A stretch of DNA of 15,800 nucleotides, taken from positions 1 through 15,800 of the forward strand of contig NZ_JZKH01000133.1 in the NCBI RefSeq assembly GCF_000961885.1. Direction: 5' to 3'. The DNA comes from Streptomyces rubellomurinus. Its GTDB lineage: Bacteria > Actinomycetota > Actinomycetes > Streptomycetales > Streptomycetaceae. Under the pieces are notes generated by a model. The model saw only the letters and a program-made list of their open reading frames with translations, made no database searches and was not told the DNA's origin. Shown piece by piece: positions 1 through 7,257 of the stretch. The translations under genes and the position numbers were made by a program. Each line of letters opens with the position of its first letter. Positions within the stretch are counted from its first letter, which is position 1.

Positions 1-1
1 C

Positions 2-2983
2 GCCGCCCTGCACGCCGCCGACGTCGAGAAGGCCGCCGCGGCCGCCCTCGCCCAGGCCCGCACGGCCGCCGAGACCGCCGCCGCCCGGCTGCGCGAGGCC
101 GCCGCCGCCACCTCCCGCGCCGAACTCGCCGCCGAGCGCGCCGGCGACGCCCGCCGGGCCGCCGCCCAGGCCCTCGCCGCCGAGCAGCGCACCGCCGCCC
201 TGCTCGCCACCGAGCAGCGCCTCGCCGACCTGCTCTCCCTCACGCCCTACCAGGAGGGCGCCGAGGAGGACGCCGGCTTCCTCACCCCCGCCGTGCTCGA
301 CCGCAACGCCGAGTACCTGCGCGAACTCCTCGACGAGTCCATCGCCACCGCCGAGCGCACCCTCTTCGACCTGCGCACGGCCGCCGCCGACGACTCCCGC
401 ATCCTCGCCGCCCTCGGCGACGGCGGCCTGCTGCCGCCCGGCCCCGACGTGCTGGCCACCGTCGAGTACCTGGCCGAGCACGGCATCCCCGCCCTGCCCG
501 GCTGGCGCTACCTCGCCCAGTCCGTCGACCCGGCCGACCACGAGGCGATCCTCGCCGCCCGCCCCGAACTCGTCGACGGCGTCGTGGTCACCGACCCGGC
601 CTCGCTGGAGCGCGCCCGCGAGGCCCTGCGGTCCGCCGCCCTGCTGCCCCGCTCCACCGTCGCCGTGGGCGCCGCCGCCTCGCTGATCGCCCCGATCACC
701 GACGAGCCGGCTTTCTTCCTGGTGCCGCCCAACCCGGCCATGCACGACGAGTCCGCGGCCGATGGCGAACGCCGCGAACTGCGCACCCGCGCCGCCGCCC
801 GCGAGGAGCACATCCGCGAGCTCGCCGGCCGCCTCGGCGCCGACCGGGCGCTGGCCGCCCGCCTCGCCTCCTGGCACGCGTCCTGCCCGCCCGGCACCCT
901 CGCCGAGCTCGCCGCCGCCGCCGAGGCCGCCCGCGAGCACGCCGAGCAGTCCACCGCCGCCCTCGCCACCCTGCGCGCCGACCACGACGAGGCCGAGACC
1001 GACCACGCCGCCGCCGCCTCGGCCCACGAGGAGCACCGCGAGAGCGCCCAGCGCGCCCGCCGCCGCGCCGACGCCCTCTCCGGCCTCGCCTTCCGCCTGC
1101 GCGAGCGCGCCACCTGGGCCCGCCGCCAGCGCGAACTCGCCGAGGACGCCGCCGAGTGCGACCGCCGCCAGAGCGTCTGCGCCGAACGCGCCCGCACCTG
1201 CGACGAGGACCGCCGCGCCGCCCAGCGCGCCGCCGACGACGCCCGCCGCACCGGCCGCGCGCTGCGCGGCGAGCGCGCCGAGATCCCCGCCGCCGAGCAG
1301 ACCGAGGACGCCGCCGAGCAGACCGCCCCCGCGGCCCTGCCCGCCCTGCGCGAGGCCTACCGCGCCGCCTCCCAGCTGTACGAGAAGGTCGGCGTCGGCG
1401 CCGACCTGCGCGCCGAACAGGCCCGCGCCGAGGGCGACGAGGCCACCGCCGCGGCCGAACTCGACCGTCTCACCAACAAGGTCCGCACCCGCGCCGAGGA
1501 ACTGCTCGGCAGCCCGGACGGCGCCGACGGCCCGGCCCGCCAGGCCGCCGCCGCCCGCGCCGAGGAACTCGTCGCCACCATCGAGGCCCGCTCCGCCGCC
1601 GCCAGCGAACAGCTCGGCCGGCTGCGCGGCGAGGCCGAACGCTCCGCCCCCGCGGACGGCGAGGCGCACACCGAGCTGCCCGAGGACCTCGTCCCCACCG
1701 ACCCCGAGCACGCCCAGGCCCTGCTGCGCACCGCCACCGGCCGGCTCGCCGAACGCCGCGAGGCCCTGGACGCGGCCCGCACCGCCCACGCCGACCTCCA
1801 GCGCACCTTCGACGCCGCCCAGTCGGCCGCCGCCGACTTCGACGAGCTCGCCGGACAGCTGCGCGACGGCCTGCGCGACCACCCGGAGGAGGACGGCCAG
1901 CCCGTCGAGCCCTACCTCGGCTCGCTGCCCGAGGCCCGCACCGCCGCCACCGACGCCCGGCGCGGCCTGCGCACGGCCGCCGGCGAGCTGTCCTCGGCCG
2001 AACTCGCCGTCCGCGACACCTCCGACGCCCTCGTCCGGCACGCCAACGCCGCCCGTTACGAGGCCGTCCGCACCCCCGCCCGCCAGCAGATCCGCGAACT
2101 GCCCGCCGCCGCCCTGCCCGAGCACGCCGCCAACTGGGCCGCCGCCTTCGCGCCCCGGCTGCGGGTGCTCACCGACGAGCTCGCCCAGCTGGAGAAGAAC
2201 CGCGGCTCGATCGTCGACCGGCTGCGCGGCCTGGTGGAGTCCTCGCTCACCACCCTGCGCGCCGCCCAGCGGCTCTCCCGGCTGCCCGAGGGCCTGGGGG
2301 AGTGGTCCGGCCAGGAATTCCTGCGGATCCGCTTCGAGGACCCGGACCACGCCACCCTGGTCGAGCGCCTCGGCGAGGTCATCGACGAGGCCACCCGCGC
2401 CGCCGTCAGGAAGAACAGCGACCTGCGCCGCGACGGCATGTCCCTGCTGCTGCGCGGCGTCGCCGCCGCGATCGGCCCCAAGGGCGTCAGCGTCGAGATC
2501 CTCAAGCCCGACGCGGTGCTGCGCGCCGAGCGCGTCGGCGTCGGCCAGATGTCCGACGTCTTCTCCGGCGGCCAGCTGCTCACCGCCGCCATCGCGCTGT
2601 ACTGCACGATGGCCGCGCTGCGCGCCAACGACCGCGGCCAGTCCCAGCTCCGGCACGCCGGCACGCTGTTCCTCGACAACCCGATCGGCCGCGCCAACGC
2701 CACCTACCTGCTGGAGCTGCAGCGCGCCGTCGCGGACGCCCTCGGCGTCCAACTCATCTACACCACCGGCCTGTTCGACACCACGGCGCTCGCCGAGTTC
2801 CCGCTGGTGATCCGGCTGCGCAACGACGCGGACCTGCGGGCGGGCCTCAAGTACATCTCGGTGGAGGAGCACCTGCGCCCCGGCCTGCCGGCCCCGCAGG
2901 ACCCGGACGGCCCGACCGTCCACGGTGAGATCACCGCCACTCGGATGTTCAAGCGCCCGGCGGAAGCGGCCCCAAAGCCCTAA
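2..2983 (+). CDS. SMC-like coiled-coil ATPase, C-terminal part (5' end outside window)
   Basis: The frame is open from base 2, so the gene starts upstream; the GTG at 293 is internal. 993 residues are visible (numbered from base 2). Residues 1 to about 125 are Ala/Glu/Arg-rich coiled coil. About 130-245 form a less helical globular block (LLPPGPDVL, PGWRYLAQ, VVVTDP) in the place of an SMC hinge. About 255-740 are again coiled coil, and a C-terminal ATPase lobe follows. That lobe carries an ABC/SMC-type signature (FSGGQ, 854-858) and a Walker B strand ending LFLDNP (Asp at 892), then LQRAVADALGVQLIYTTG. The Walker A lobe must lie to the left of the window. SMC-family proteins bind DNA and work as ATP-gated clamps or loop extruders; assignment to condensin-, MukB/MksB-, JetC- or RecN-like groups is not possible here. 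Oddity: the usual catalytic Glu after the Walker B Asp is Asn. Probably cotranscribed with the phosphoesterase 10 bp downstream. Confidence 0.8.
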   Translation, partial: AALHAADVEKAAAAALAQARTAAETAAARLREAAAATSRAELAAERAGDARRAAAQALAAEQRTAALLATEQRLADLLSLTPYQEGAEEDAGFLTPAVLDRNAEYLRELLDESIATAERTLFDLRTAAADDSRILAALGDGGLLPPGPDVLATVEYLAEHGIPALPGWRYLAQSVDPADHEAILAARPELVDGVVVTDPASLERAREALRSAALLPRSTVAVGAAASLIAPITDEPAFFLVPPNPAMHDESAADGERRELRTRAAAREEHIRELAGRLGADRALAARLASWHASCPPGTLAELAAAAEAAREHAEQSTAALATLRADHDEAETDHAAAASAHEEHRESAQRARRRADALSGLAFRLRERATWARRQRELAEDAAECDRRQSVCAERARTCDEDRRAAQRAADDARRTGRALRGERAEIPAAEQTEDAAEQTAPAALPALREAYRAASQLYEKVGVGADLRAEQARAEGDEATAAAELDRLTNKVRTRAEELLGSPDGADGPARQAAAARAEELVATIEARSAAASEQLGRLRGEAERSAPADGEAHTELPEDLVPTDPEHAQALLRTATGRLAERREALDAARTAHADLQRTFDAAQSAAADFDELAGQLRDGLRDHPEEDGQPVEPYLGSLPEARTAATDARRGLRTAAGELSSAELAVRDTSDALVRHANAARYEAVRTPARQQIRELPAAALPEHAANWAAAFAPRLRVLTDELAQLEKNRGSIVDRLRGLVESSLTTLRAAQRLSRLPEGLGEWSGQEFLRIRFEDPDHATLVERLGEVIDEATRAAVRKNSDLRRDGMSLLLRGVAAAIGPKGVSVEILKPDAVLRAERVGVGQMSDVFSGGQLLTAAIALYCTMAALRANDRGQSQLRHAGTLFLDNPIGRANATYLLELQRAVADALGVQLIYTTGLFDTTALAEFPLVIRLRNDADLRAGLKYISVEEHLRPGLPAPQDPDGPTVHGEITATRMFKRPAEAAPKP

Positions 2984-2993
2984 CGTGGGCGGC

Positions 2994-3752
2994 ATGGTGA
3001 CCATCGCGCAGCTCAGTGACATCCACCTCGGTCAGGTCCAGCGGCACGACGGGGGCAAGCGGGCCCGGCGGCGGGCCGAGCAGGTGATGGCGTACCTCGA
3101 CGCCCTGCCCGGCCCGCTGGACGCGGTGCTCGTGACCGGCGACCTCGCGGACCACGGCCTGCCCGCCGAGTACGCGCAGGTCGCCCGGGTGCTCAAGTCC
3201 CGCCACCCGGTGCTCACCTGCCCCGGCAACCACGACGTCCGGGGGCCGTACCGGGAGGGGCTGCTCGGGGAGGCCGCGAGCGAGGAGCCGATCAACCGGC
3301 TGCACGAACTCCCCGGCGCCGACGTGCTGATGCTCGACTCGTCCATACCCGGGAAGCACGACGGCCTGCTCGACGACGCGACCCTGACCTGGCTGGACGA
3401 GCGACTGGCGGGCGGGCGGACCGACCTGCCCGCCCTGGTGGCCTTCCACCACCCGCCCGTCGAACTGTCCATCCCGTACGTCGACGAGATCCGGCAGTTC
3501 GGCGAGGCCCGGCTGGCCGAGGTGCTGCGCCGTCACCCCCGGGTCGTGGCCCTGTTCTGCGGCCACTCCCACACCCCCGCCGCGACGACCTTCGCCGGGC
3601 TGCCGCTGCTGGTCGCGCCGGGCGTGGTCTCCACCACCACCCTGCCCTGCGAGGGCGGGCGCGGGATCTCCTTCGACCAGCCGCCGATGCTCGCCTTTCA
3701 CGTCCTGCACGACGACCGCCGGCTCACCACCCACTACCGGGTCGTGCTCTGA
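2994..3752 (+). CDS. Class III (CpdA/Icc-like) metallophosphoesterase
   Basis: A 252-residue calcineurin-like phosphoesterase with the full metal-ligand set in order: D9-x-H11 (SDIHLG), GD50, GNH80D81, H151/H152 in FHHPP, and GH190SH192. These residues build the di-metal site of 3',5'-cyclic nucleotide phosphodiesterases and related phosphohydrolases; the true substrate is unknown. The size and the compact cap-less layout match CpdA/Icc-type enzymes, not the longer SbcD/Mre11 nucleases. No signal peptide or membrane segment is seen, so it is probably cytosolic. The ATG at 2994 is chosen because the conserved fold begins directly after it; the frame is open further upstream but overlaps the ATPase gene. 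It follows that gene by 10 bp, which suggests cotranscription, and ends 4 bp from the convergent membrane-protein gene. Confidence 0.85.
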   Translation: MVTIAQLSDIHLGQVQRHDGGKRARRRAEQVMAYLDALPGPLDAVLVTGDLADHGLPAEYAQVARVLKSRHPVLTCPGNHDVRGPYREGLLGEAASEEPINRLHELPGADVLMLDSSIPGKHDGLLDDATLTWLDERLAGGRTDLPALVAFHHPPVELSIPYVDEIRQFGEARLAEVLRRHPRVVALFCGHSHTPAATTFAGLPLLVAPGVVSTTTLPCEGGRGISFDQPPMLAFHVLHDDRRLTTHYRVVL

Positions 3753-3756
3753 CGGG

Positions 3757-4215
3757 TCACCAGCGCCGGCCGGTCGGCAGCTGAGAGTGCCCGGGCCGGC
3801 CGGGCTGGCCGGCGGGCCGCTGGCCCGGGTACGGCTGCTGGCCGGGGCGGTACTGCTGGTTCGGCGGGGGCTGCTGGCCCGGGCGGTACTGCTGGCCCGG
3901 CCGGGGGAGGGGCCGGCCGGCGAGCGGATCGGGCGGCGCCGCCCGTCCGCCCGCCATCGGGTGGGCGGAGTTCGGCCCGCGCTGGCGCTGGGCGGCGACC
4001 TGGCGGGAGATCAGGATCTCCAGCAGGCACCACATGCTGCCGAACACCCCGAGCCCCATCGCCAGCAGCGCGGGCGTCAGCAGCCAACTGCCCGCGTACG
4101 AGGCGAGCGTGGCGACCACCACGCCGACCAGGGTGAAGGCCAGCGAGAGCACCGCCCGGACTGCGGCGGCGCGCACCTCGTCGGGCAGGCGGCGACGGCG
4201 GCGTGGCACGGACAT
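3757..4215 (-). CDS. Small two-TM membrane protein with Pro/Gln/Gly-rich tail
   Basis: 152 residues, family not recognised. The N-terminus is basic (RRRRR at 5-9). Two hydrophobic segments follow (about 20-42 and 45-69). From about residue 100 there is a hydrophilic tail of PGQQYRPGQQ-type units rich in Pro, Gln, Gly and Tyr. The predicted picture is a helical hairpin in the membrane with a disordered cytoplasmic tail, from the positive-inside rule. The ATG at 4215 is preferred: it has a G-rich ribosome site (GGGGG, 7 nt upstream) and puts the basic stretch at the start. The frame stays open to 4320, with an ATG at 4311 whose GGGAGG is too close to serve it. The tail repeats are also visible as DNA repeats. 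The gene stands alone and is convergent with the phosphoesterase gene. Proline/glutamine-rich small membrane proteins are common in actinomycetes; no function is proposed. Confidence 0.7.
   Translation of the reverse strand: MSVPRRRRRLPDEVRAAAVRAVLSLAFTLVGVVVATLASYAGSWLLTPALLAMGLGVFGSMWCLLEILISRQVAAQRQRGPNSAHPMAGGRAAPPDPLAGRPLPRPGQQYRPGQQPPPNQQYRPGQQPYPGQRPAGQPGRPGHSQLPTGRRW
3812..3900. repeat. Short imperfect tandem repeats coding the PGQQ-type tail
   Basis: Near-identical copies lie at 3840-3859 and 3876-3895 (GGCC[G/C]GGGCGGTACTGCTGG on the plus strand), with more diverged copies around them. They encode the repeated QQYRPGQ units of the membrane protein tail. Such repeats can change copy number by slippage. 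Confidence 0.6.
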
Positions 4216-4256
4216 CGAGCGACCCCCAGGCGCGCGATCGGTGACGGGCAGGGAAC

Positions 4257-4279
4257 GGGGGCGTACGGAATGCGCCCCC
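4257..4279 (-). terminator. Hairpin between gntR and the membrane-protein gene
   Basis: GGGGGCG (4257-4263) pairs perfectly with CGCCCCC (4273-4279) across a 9-nt loop. It lies about 93 nt past the gntR stop and 42 nt before the membrane-protein start on the same strand. It could end gntR transcription or be a leader hairpin; there is no clear U tract. The rest of the 157-bp gap shows nothing else I can name. Confidence 0.35.
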
Positions 4280-4372
4280 TGCGTCACTCTGCCCCGCCGA
4301 ACCGGGACCATGCCTCCCAAATCGCCGAGCGGATGCCAAATCGTGTCATCGGGGCGGCCCGGCCGACCGGAT

Positions 4373-5068
4373 TCAGCCCAACTGCTGTTCGAGCTCCGCC
4401 AGGGCGCCGGTGACGATCGTCCGCATCGCCCGTTCCGCCTGGACGGCGTCGCCCGCGCAGATCGCGTCCGCGACCTCCCGGTGCAGCCGGATCGCGTACG
4501 GCTCCGGCTGGTGGGGCATCAGCTGGTACTCCGTCCGGCCGGTGAGCACCGCGCCCACGGTGTCCCCGAGGTGGGCGAACATCTCGTTCCCGGAGGCGCG
4601 CAGCACCAGGGAGTGGAAGGCGATGTCGTGCCCGAGGAAGGCGGTCAGGTCGGCGGCCCGCGCGGTCACCGTCAACTCGACGGCCAGCGAGCTGAGTTCG
4701 CGCCGGTCGTCGTCGCTGGCGTGGAGTGCGGCGAGGGCGGCGGCGGCCGGTTCGACGGCCATCCGCAGGGAGCCGAGCGAGCGCAGCTGGGCGGACCGGT
4801 CGGCGCCGGCCAGGCGCCAGCGGATCACCATCGGGTCGAAGACGTCCCAGAGCGACTTGGGCTGCACGGTGATGCCGACCCGCCGCCGGGAGGCCACCAT
4901 GCGCATCCCCTCCAGGACCCGCACCGCCTCGCGGACGACCGTCCGGGACACCCCGAACCGCTCCTCCAGCTCCTCCCCGCGCAGCACCGCGCCCTCGGGG
5001 ATCTCCCCTGACGCGATCGCCGGCCCGAGCTCGCCAAGCACCCGACCGGGCAGCCCCTGGATCTCCAT
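4373..5068 (-). CDS. gntR: FadR-subfamily GntR regulator, probable gluconate repressor
   Basis: 231 residues. Residues about 10-70 form the GntR winged helix (GEIPEGAVLRGEELEERFGVS then RTVVREAVRVLEG). An all-helical FCD effector domain (about 85-225) follows and includes GHDIAFHSLVLRASGN, where the family places metal- and ligand-binding His/Asp residues. FadR-type regulators usually repress until a sugar acid or its phosphate binds. It is transcribed away from gluconokinase and permease, so a role as the gluconate-responsive repressor of gntKP and of itself is inferred. The ATG at 5068 is chosen because the protein then begins just before the winged helix; the longer frame to 5236 would run through the operator. 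Its ribosome site is weak (GGTCGG close to the ATG). The leader contains a hairpin at 5111-5127. Confidence 0.88.
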   Translation of the reverse strand: MEIQGLPGRVLGELGPAIASGEIPEGAVLRGEELEERFGVSRTVVREAVRVLEGMRMVASRRRVGITVQPKSLWDVFDPMVIRWRLAGADRSAQLRSLGSLRMAVEPAAAALAALHASDDDRRELSSLAVELTVTARAADLTAFLGHDIAFHSLVLRASGNEMFAHLGDTVGAVLTGRTEYQLMPHQPEPYAIRLHREVADAICAGDAVQAERAMRTIVTGALAELEQQLG

Positions 5069-5110
5069 CCGACCAGCGTAGACGCCCGCCCCCGGGCACT
5101 TCACGTCGCC

Positions 5111-5127
5111 CCGGAGCTCGCCTCCGG
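5111..5127 (-). other. Leader hairpin in the gntR 5' UTR
   Basis: CCGGAG (5111-5116) and CTCCGG (5122-5127) form a perfect 6-bp stem with a 5-nt loop. It sits 43 nt upstream of the gntR start, inside the untranslated leader predicted from the divergent promoter. Function unknown; it may simply reflect GC content. Confidence 0.35.
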
Positions 5128-5155
5128 CCGGGTGCGATCGAGCCCACAGCCAAAA

Positions 5156-5210
5156 AGTATGACGATTTGGTTTCCGCCACTTGAATACGTCATATCTTTG
5201 AAGCGATAGT
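5156..5210. promoter_or_regulatory. Divergent overlapping gntR and gntK promoters
   Basis: For gntK (+): TTGAAT at 5181-5186, 18-bp spacer, GATAGT at 5205-5210. For gntR (-): TTCAAG (complement of 5180-5185), 18-bp spacer, CATACT (complement of 5156-5161). The two -35 elements overlap back to back. The stretch is markedly AT-rich compared with its surroundings. Boxes were picked by eye against the sigma-70/HrdB consensus. Confidence 0.55.
5158..5194. promoter_or_regulatory. Inverted-repeat operator, probable GntR sites
   Basis: TATGACG (5158-5164) and its exact complement CGTCATA (5188-5194) are 30 bp apart centre to centre, about three helical turns. The left copy overlaps the predicted gntR -10 and the right copy lies just after the gntK -35, so one bound complex could shut both promoters. 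That GntR is the protein that binds is inferred from location. Confidence 0.6.
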
Positions 5211-5238
5211 GGCGGCCTGCAACGAAGGAGCACCACCC

Positions 5239-5793
5239 ATGGCTCTCAGCGTCGAGAACCACGACCACCCGGTCGCCCCCCTCACCGTCGTGGTGATGGG
5301 CGTCTCCGGGGTCGGCAAGACCACCCTGGCCCGCCTCCTGGCCGACCGCCTCGATCTCCCCTTCGCCGAGGCGGACGAGTTCCACCCGCCGGCCAACATC
5401 GCCAAGATGTCCGCCGGCATCCCGCTGGACGACCAGGACCGCGCGCCCTGGCTGCGCGCCATCGGCGCCTGGCTCAAGGCGCGCACCGAGGACGGGACCG
5501 GTGGCGTGGTCACCTGCTCGGCGCTCAAGCACGGCTACCGCGACATCCTGCGCGCGGCCGCCCCGGAGGCCTTCTTCCTGCACCTCAGCGGTGGTCACGA
5601 CCTGGTCGAGGACCGGATCTCCCACCGCACCGGCCACTTCATGCCGGCCTCGCTGCTCGACTCCCAGTACGCGGCCCTGGAGCCGCTGGGAGCGGACGAG
5701 CGCGGCGCCGTCCTGGACGTGGGCCCGTCCCCCGAAGAACTCGTCGAGATGGCCGTGGACCTCCTGCGGCCCGTCAATGGAGACCTCGCGTGA
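5239..5793 (+). CDS. gntK: Gluconokinase
   Basis: 184 residues, the usual size of a GntK-type kinase. It phosphorylates D-gluconate with ATP to 6-phosphogluconate in the cytosol, feeding the pentose phosphate route. The P-loop is GVSGVGKT (21-28). It is followed by EADEFHPPANIAKMSAGIPL and then DDQDRAPWL, the hallmark substrate-side block of gluconokinases, and by SALKHGYRDILR. The ATG at 5239 is chosen over an earlier GTG at 5209 because AAGGAG (5225-5230) stands 8 nt before it. The stop overlaps the permease start by 4 nt (GTGA), so the two are very likely translationally coupled. Expression should be controlled from the shared intergenic region with divergent gntR. Confidence 0.95.
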   Translation: MALSVENHDHPVAPLTVVVMGVSGVGKTTLARLLADRLDLPFAEADEFHPPANIAKMSAGIPLDDQDRAPWLRAIGAWLKARTEDGTGGVVTCSALKHGYRDILRAAAPEAFFLHLSGGHDLVEDRISHRTGHFMPASLLDSQYAALEPLGADERGAVLDVGPSPEELVEMAVDLLRPVNGDLA

Positions 5794-7187
5794 GTATTGC
5801 CCCCACCACCCTCCTGGCGGCCGCCCCACCGGCCCTGCCGCACACCGGCAGCAACACCCAGCTGCTGATCGCGGTGCTGCTCGCCATCGGCGCGATCGTC
5901 CTGCTGATCACCCGGCTGAAGCTGCACCCCTTCCTCGCCCTCACGCTCGGCTCCGGACTGCTGGCCGCCGTCGCGGGCGCCCCCTTCGACAAGCTCCTCG
6001 CCAGCTTCTCCACCGGCTTCGGTTCCACGGTGGCGAGCGTCGGCCTGCTGATCGGCCTGGGCGCGATGCTCGGCAAGCTGCTCGCCGACTCCGGCGGGGC
6101 GAACATCATCGCGGACACCGTGCTGTCCCGGACGGGCGCCAAGGCGCTGCCCTGGGCGATGGCGCTGATCGCCGCCGTGCTCGGCCTGCCGCTGTTCTTC
6201 GAGGTCGGCGTCGTCCTGCTGATCCCGATCGTGCTGCTGGTCGCCCGCCGCGGCGACGTGCCGCTGATGCGCGTCGGCATCCCGGCCCTGGCCGGCCTGT
6301 CGGTGCTGCACGGCCTGGTGCCCCCGCACCCGGGCCCGCTGGTCGCCATCGACGCGCTGAAGGCCGACCTCGGCGTCACCCTGGCGCTCGGCCTGCTGAT
6401 CGCCGTCCCGACCCTGATCATCGCCGGCCCGCTGTTCGCCCGGGTCGCCGAGCGCTGGGTGGGCCCGCTGGAGATCCCGACCGCCGTGACCCCCGAGGAC
6501 ACGGTCGAGCAGGAGCGCACCCCGTCCTTCGGCGCCGTCATGGCCACCATCCTGCTGCCGGTCGTGCTGATGCTCGGCAAGGCCCTGGCCGACGTCGTGA
6601 TCGACGACCCGAAGGCGACCGGCCAGCGGGTGTTCGACTTCATCGGCTCCCCGTTGATCGCGCTGCTCGCCGCGACGCTGCTCGCCATGCTGACCCTCGG
6701 CCGGGCGGCCGGCTTCGACAAGGGCCGGATCTCCGACACCGTCGGCAAGGCGCTCGGCCCGATCGCCGGCATCGTCTTCATCGTCGGCGCGGGCGGCGGC
6801 TTCAAGCAGACCCTGATCGACGTGGGCGTCGGCGACATGGTCAGCCACTGGTCCGCCGAGTGGCACATCTCGGCGCTGCTGCTCGGCTGGCTGATCGCGG
6901 TGCTGATCCGCCTCGCCACCGGCTCCGCGACGGTCGCCACCATCACCGCGGCCGGCATCGTCTCGCCGCTCGCCGCGACCATGTCCTCGACCCACTCGGC
7001 CCTGCTGGTGCTCGCGATCGGCGCCGGTTCGCTGTTCTTCTCGCACGTCAACGACGCCGGCTTCTGGCTGGTCAAGGAGTACTTCGGGATGAGCGTCGGG
7101 CAGACGCTGAAGTCCTGGTCGGTGATGGAGACGGTGATCTCGGTCGTCGCGATCGCCCTGATCCTGCCGCTCAGCCTGGTCATCTAG
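5790..7187 (+). CDS. gntP: GntP-family gluconate:H+ symporter
   Basis: 465 residues, nearly all hydrophobic with about 12-14 membrane-spanning segments. GntP-family permeases bring gluconate and related sugar acids in with protons. Family signatures seen in order: LGLPLFFEVGVVLLIPI, then LHGLVPPHPGPLVAIDAL, then ATGSATVATITAAGIVSP near the C-terminal third, then SHVNDAGFWLVKEYF. The GTG start at 5790 overlaps the gntK stop. A strong hairpin terminator follows 22 bp after the stop, so the operon is just gntK-gntP. Substrate is assigned from the linkage to gluconokinase; the family also includes permeases for other sugar acids. Confidence 0.94.
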   Translation: MSIAPTTLLAAAPPALPHTGSNTQLLIAVLLAIGAIVLLITRLKLHPFLALTLGSGLLAAVAGAPFDKLLASFSTGFGSTVASVGLLIGLGAMLGKLLADSGGANIIADTVLSRTGAKALPWAMALIAAVLGLPLFFEVGVVLLIPIVLLVARRGDVPLMRVGIPALAGLSVLHGLVPPHPGPLVAIDALKADLGVTLALGLLIAVPTLIIAGPLFARVAERWVGPLEIPTAVTPEDTVEQERTPSFGAVMATILLPVVLMLGKALADVVIDDPKATGQRVFDFIGSPLIALLAATLLAMLTLGRAAGFDKGRISDTVGKALGPIAGIVFIVGAGGGFKQTLIDVGVGDMVSHWSAEWHISALLLGWLIAVLIRLATGSATVATITAAGIVSPLAATMSSTHSALLVLAIGAGSLFFSHVNDAGFWLVKEYFGMSVGQTLKSWSVMETVISVVAIALILPLSLVI

Positions 7188-7208
7188 CGCACGCAGCGCG
7201 CCGCACGG

Positions 7209-7250
7209 CCGGAGGGGCGGAACCCGTACGCACGGGTTCCGCCCCTCCGG
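7209..7250. terminator. Strong bidirectional hairpin terminator (gntP / tetR)
   Basis: A perfect 19-bp inverted repeat (7209-7227 with 7232-7250) with a 4-nt loop lies between two convergent genes, 22 bp after the gntP stop and 8 bp from the TetR stop. No long U tract, as is common in actinomycetes. Confidence 0.88.
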
Positions 7251-7257
7251 CGTTCCG

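Noticed and set aside
293..293. GTG at 293 as the start of the SMC-like gene
   Set aside because: The same frame is open and coding-like back to base 2, with coiled-coil composition and no ribosome site at 293.
762..2928. Long Pro/Arg-rich open frames on the plus strand overlapping the SMC-like gene
   Set aside because: They are shifted-frame shadows of a GC-rich coiled-coil gene, with no domains and repetitive composition; the frame open from base 2 carries the SMC motifs.
2994..3752. Phosphoesterase as SbcD/Mre11 nuclease
   Set aside because: At 252 residues it lacks the capping region of SbcD and looks like CpdA/Icc; only the neighbourhood resembles sbcCD.
4216..4320. Upstream TTG/ATG starts (4320, 4311) for the small membrane protein
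   Set aside because: The added residues are not conserved-looking, GGGAGG abuts the 4311 ATG too closely, and the ATG at 4215 has properly spaced GGGGG.
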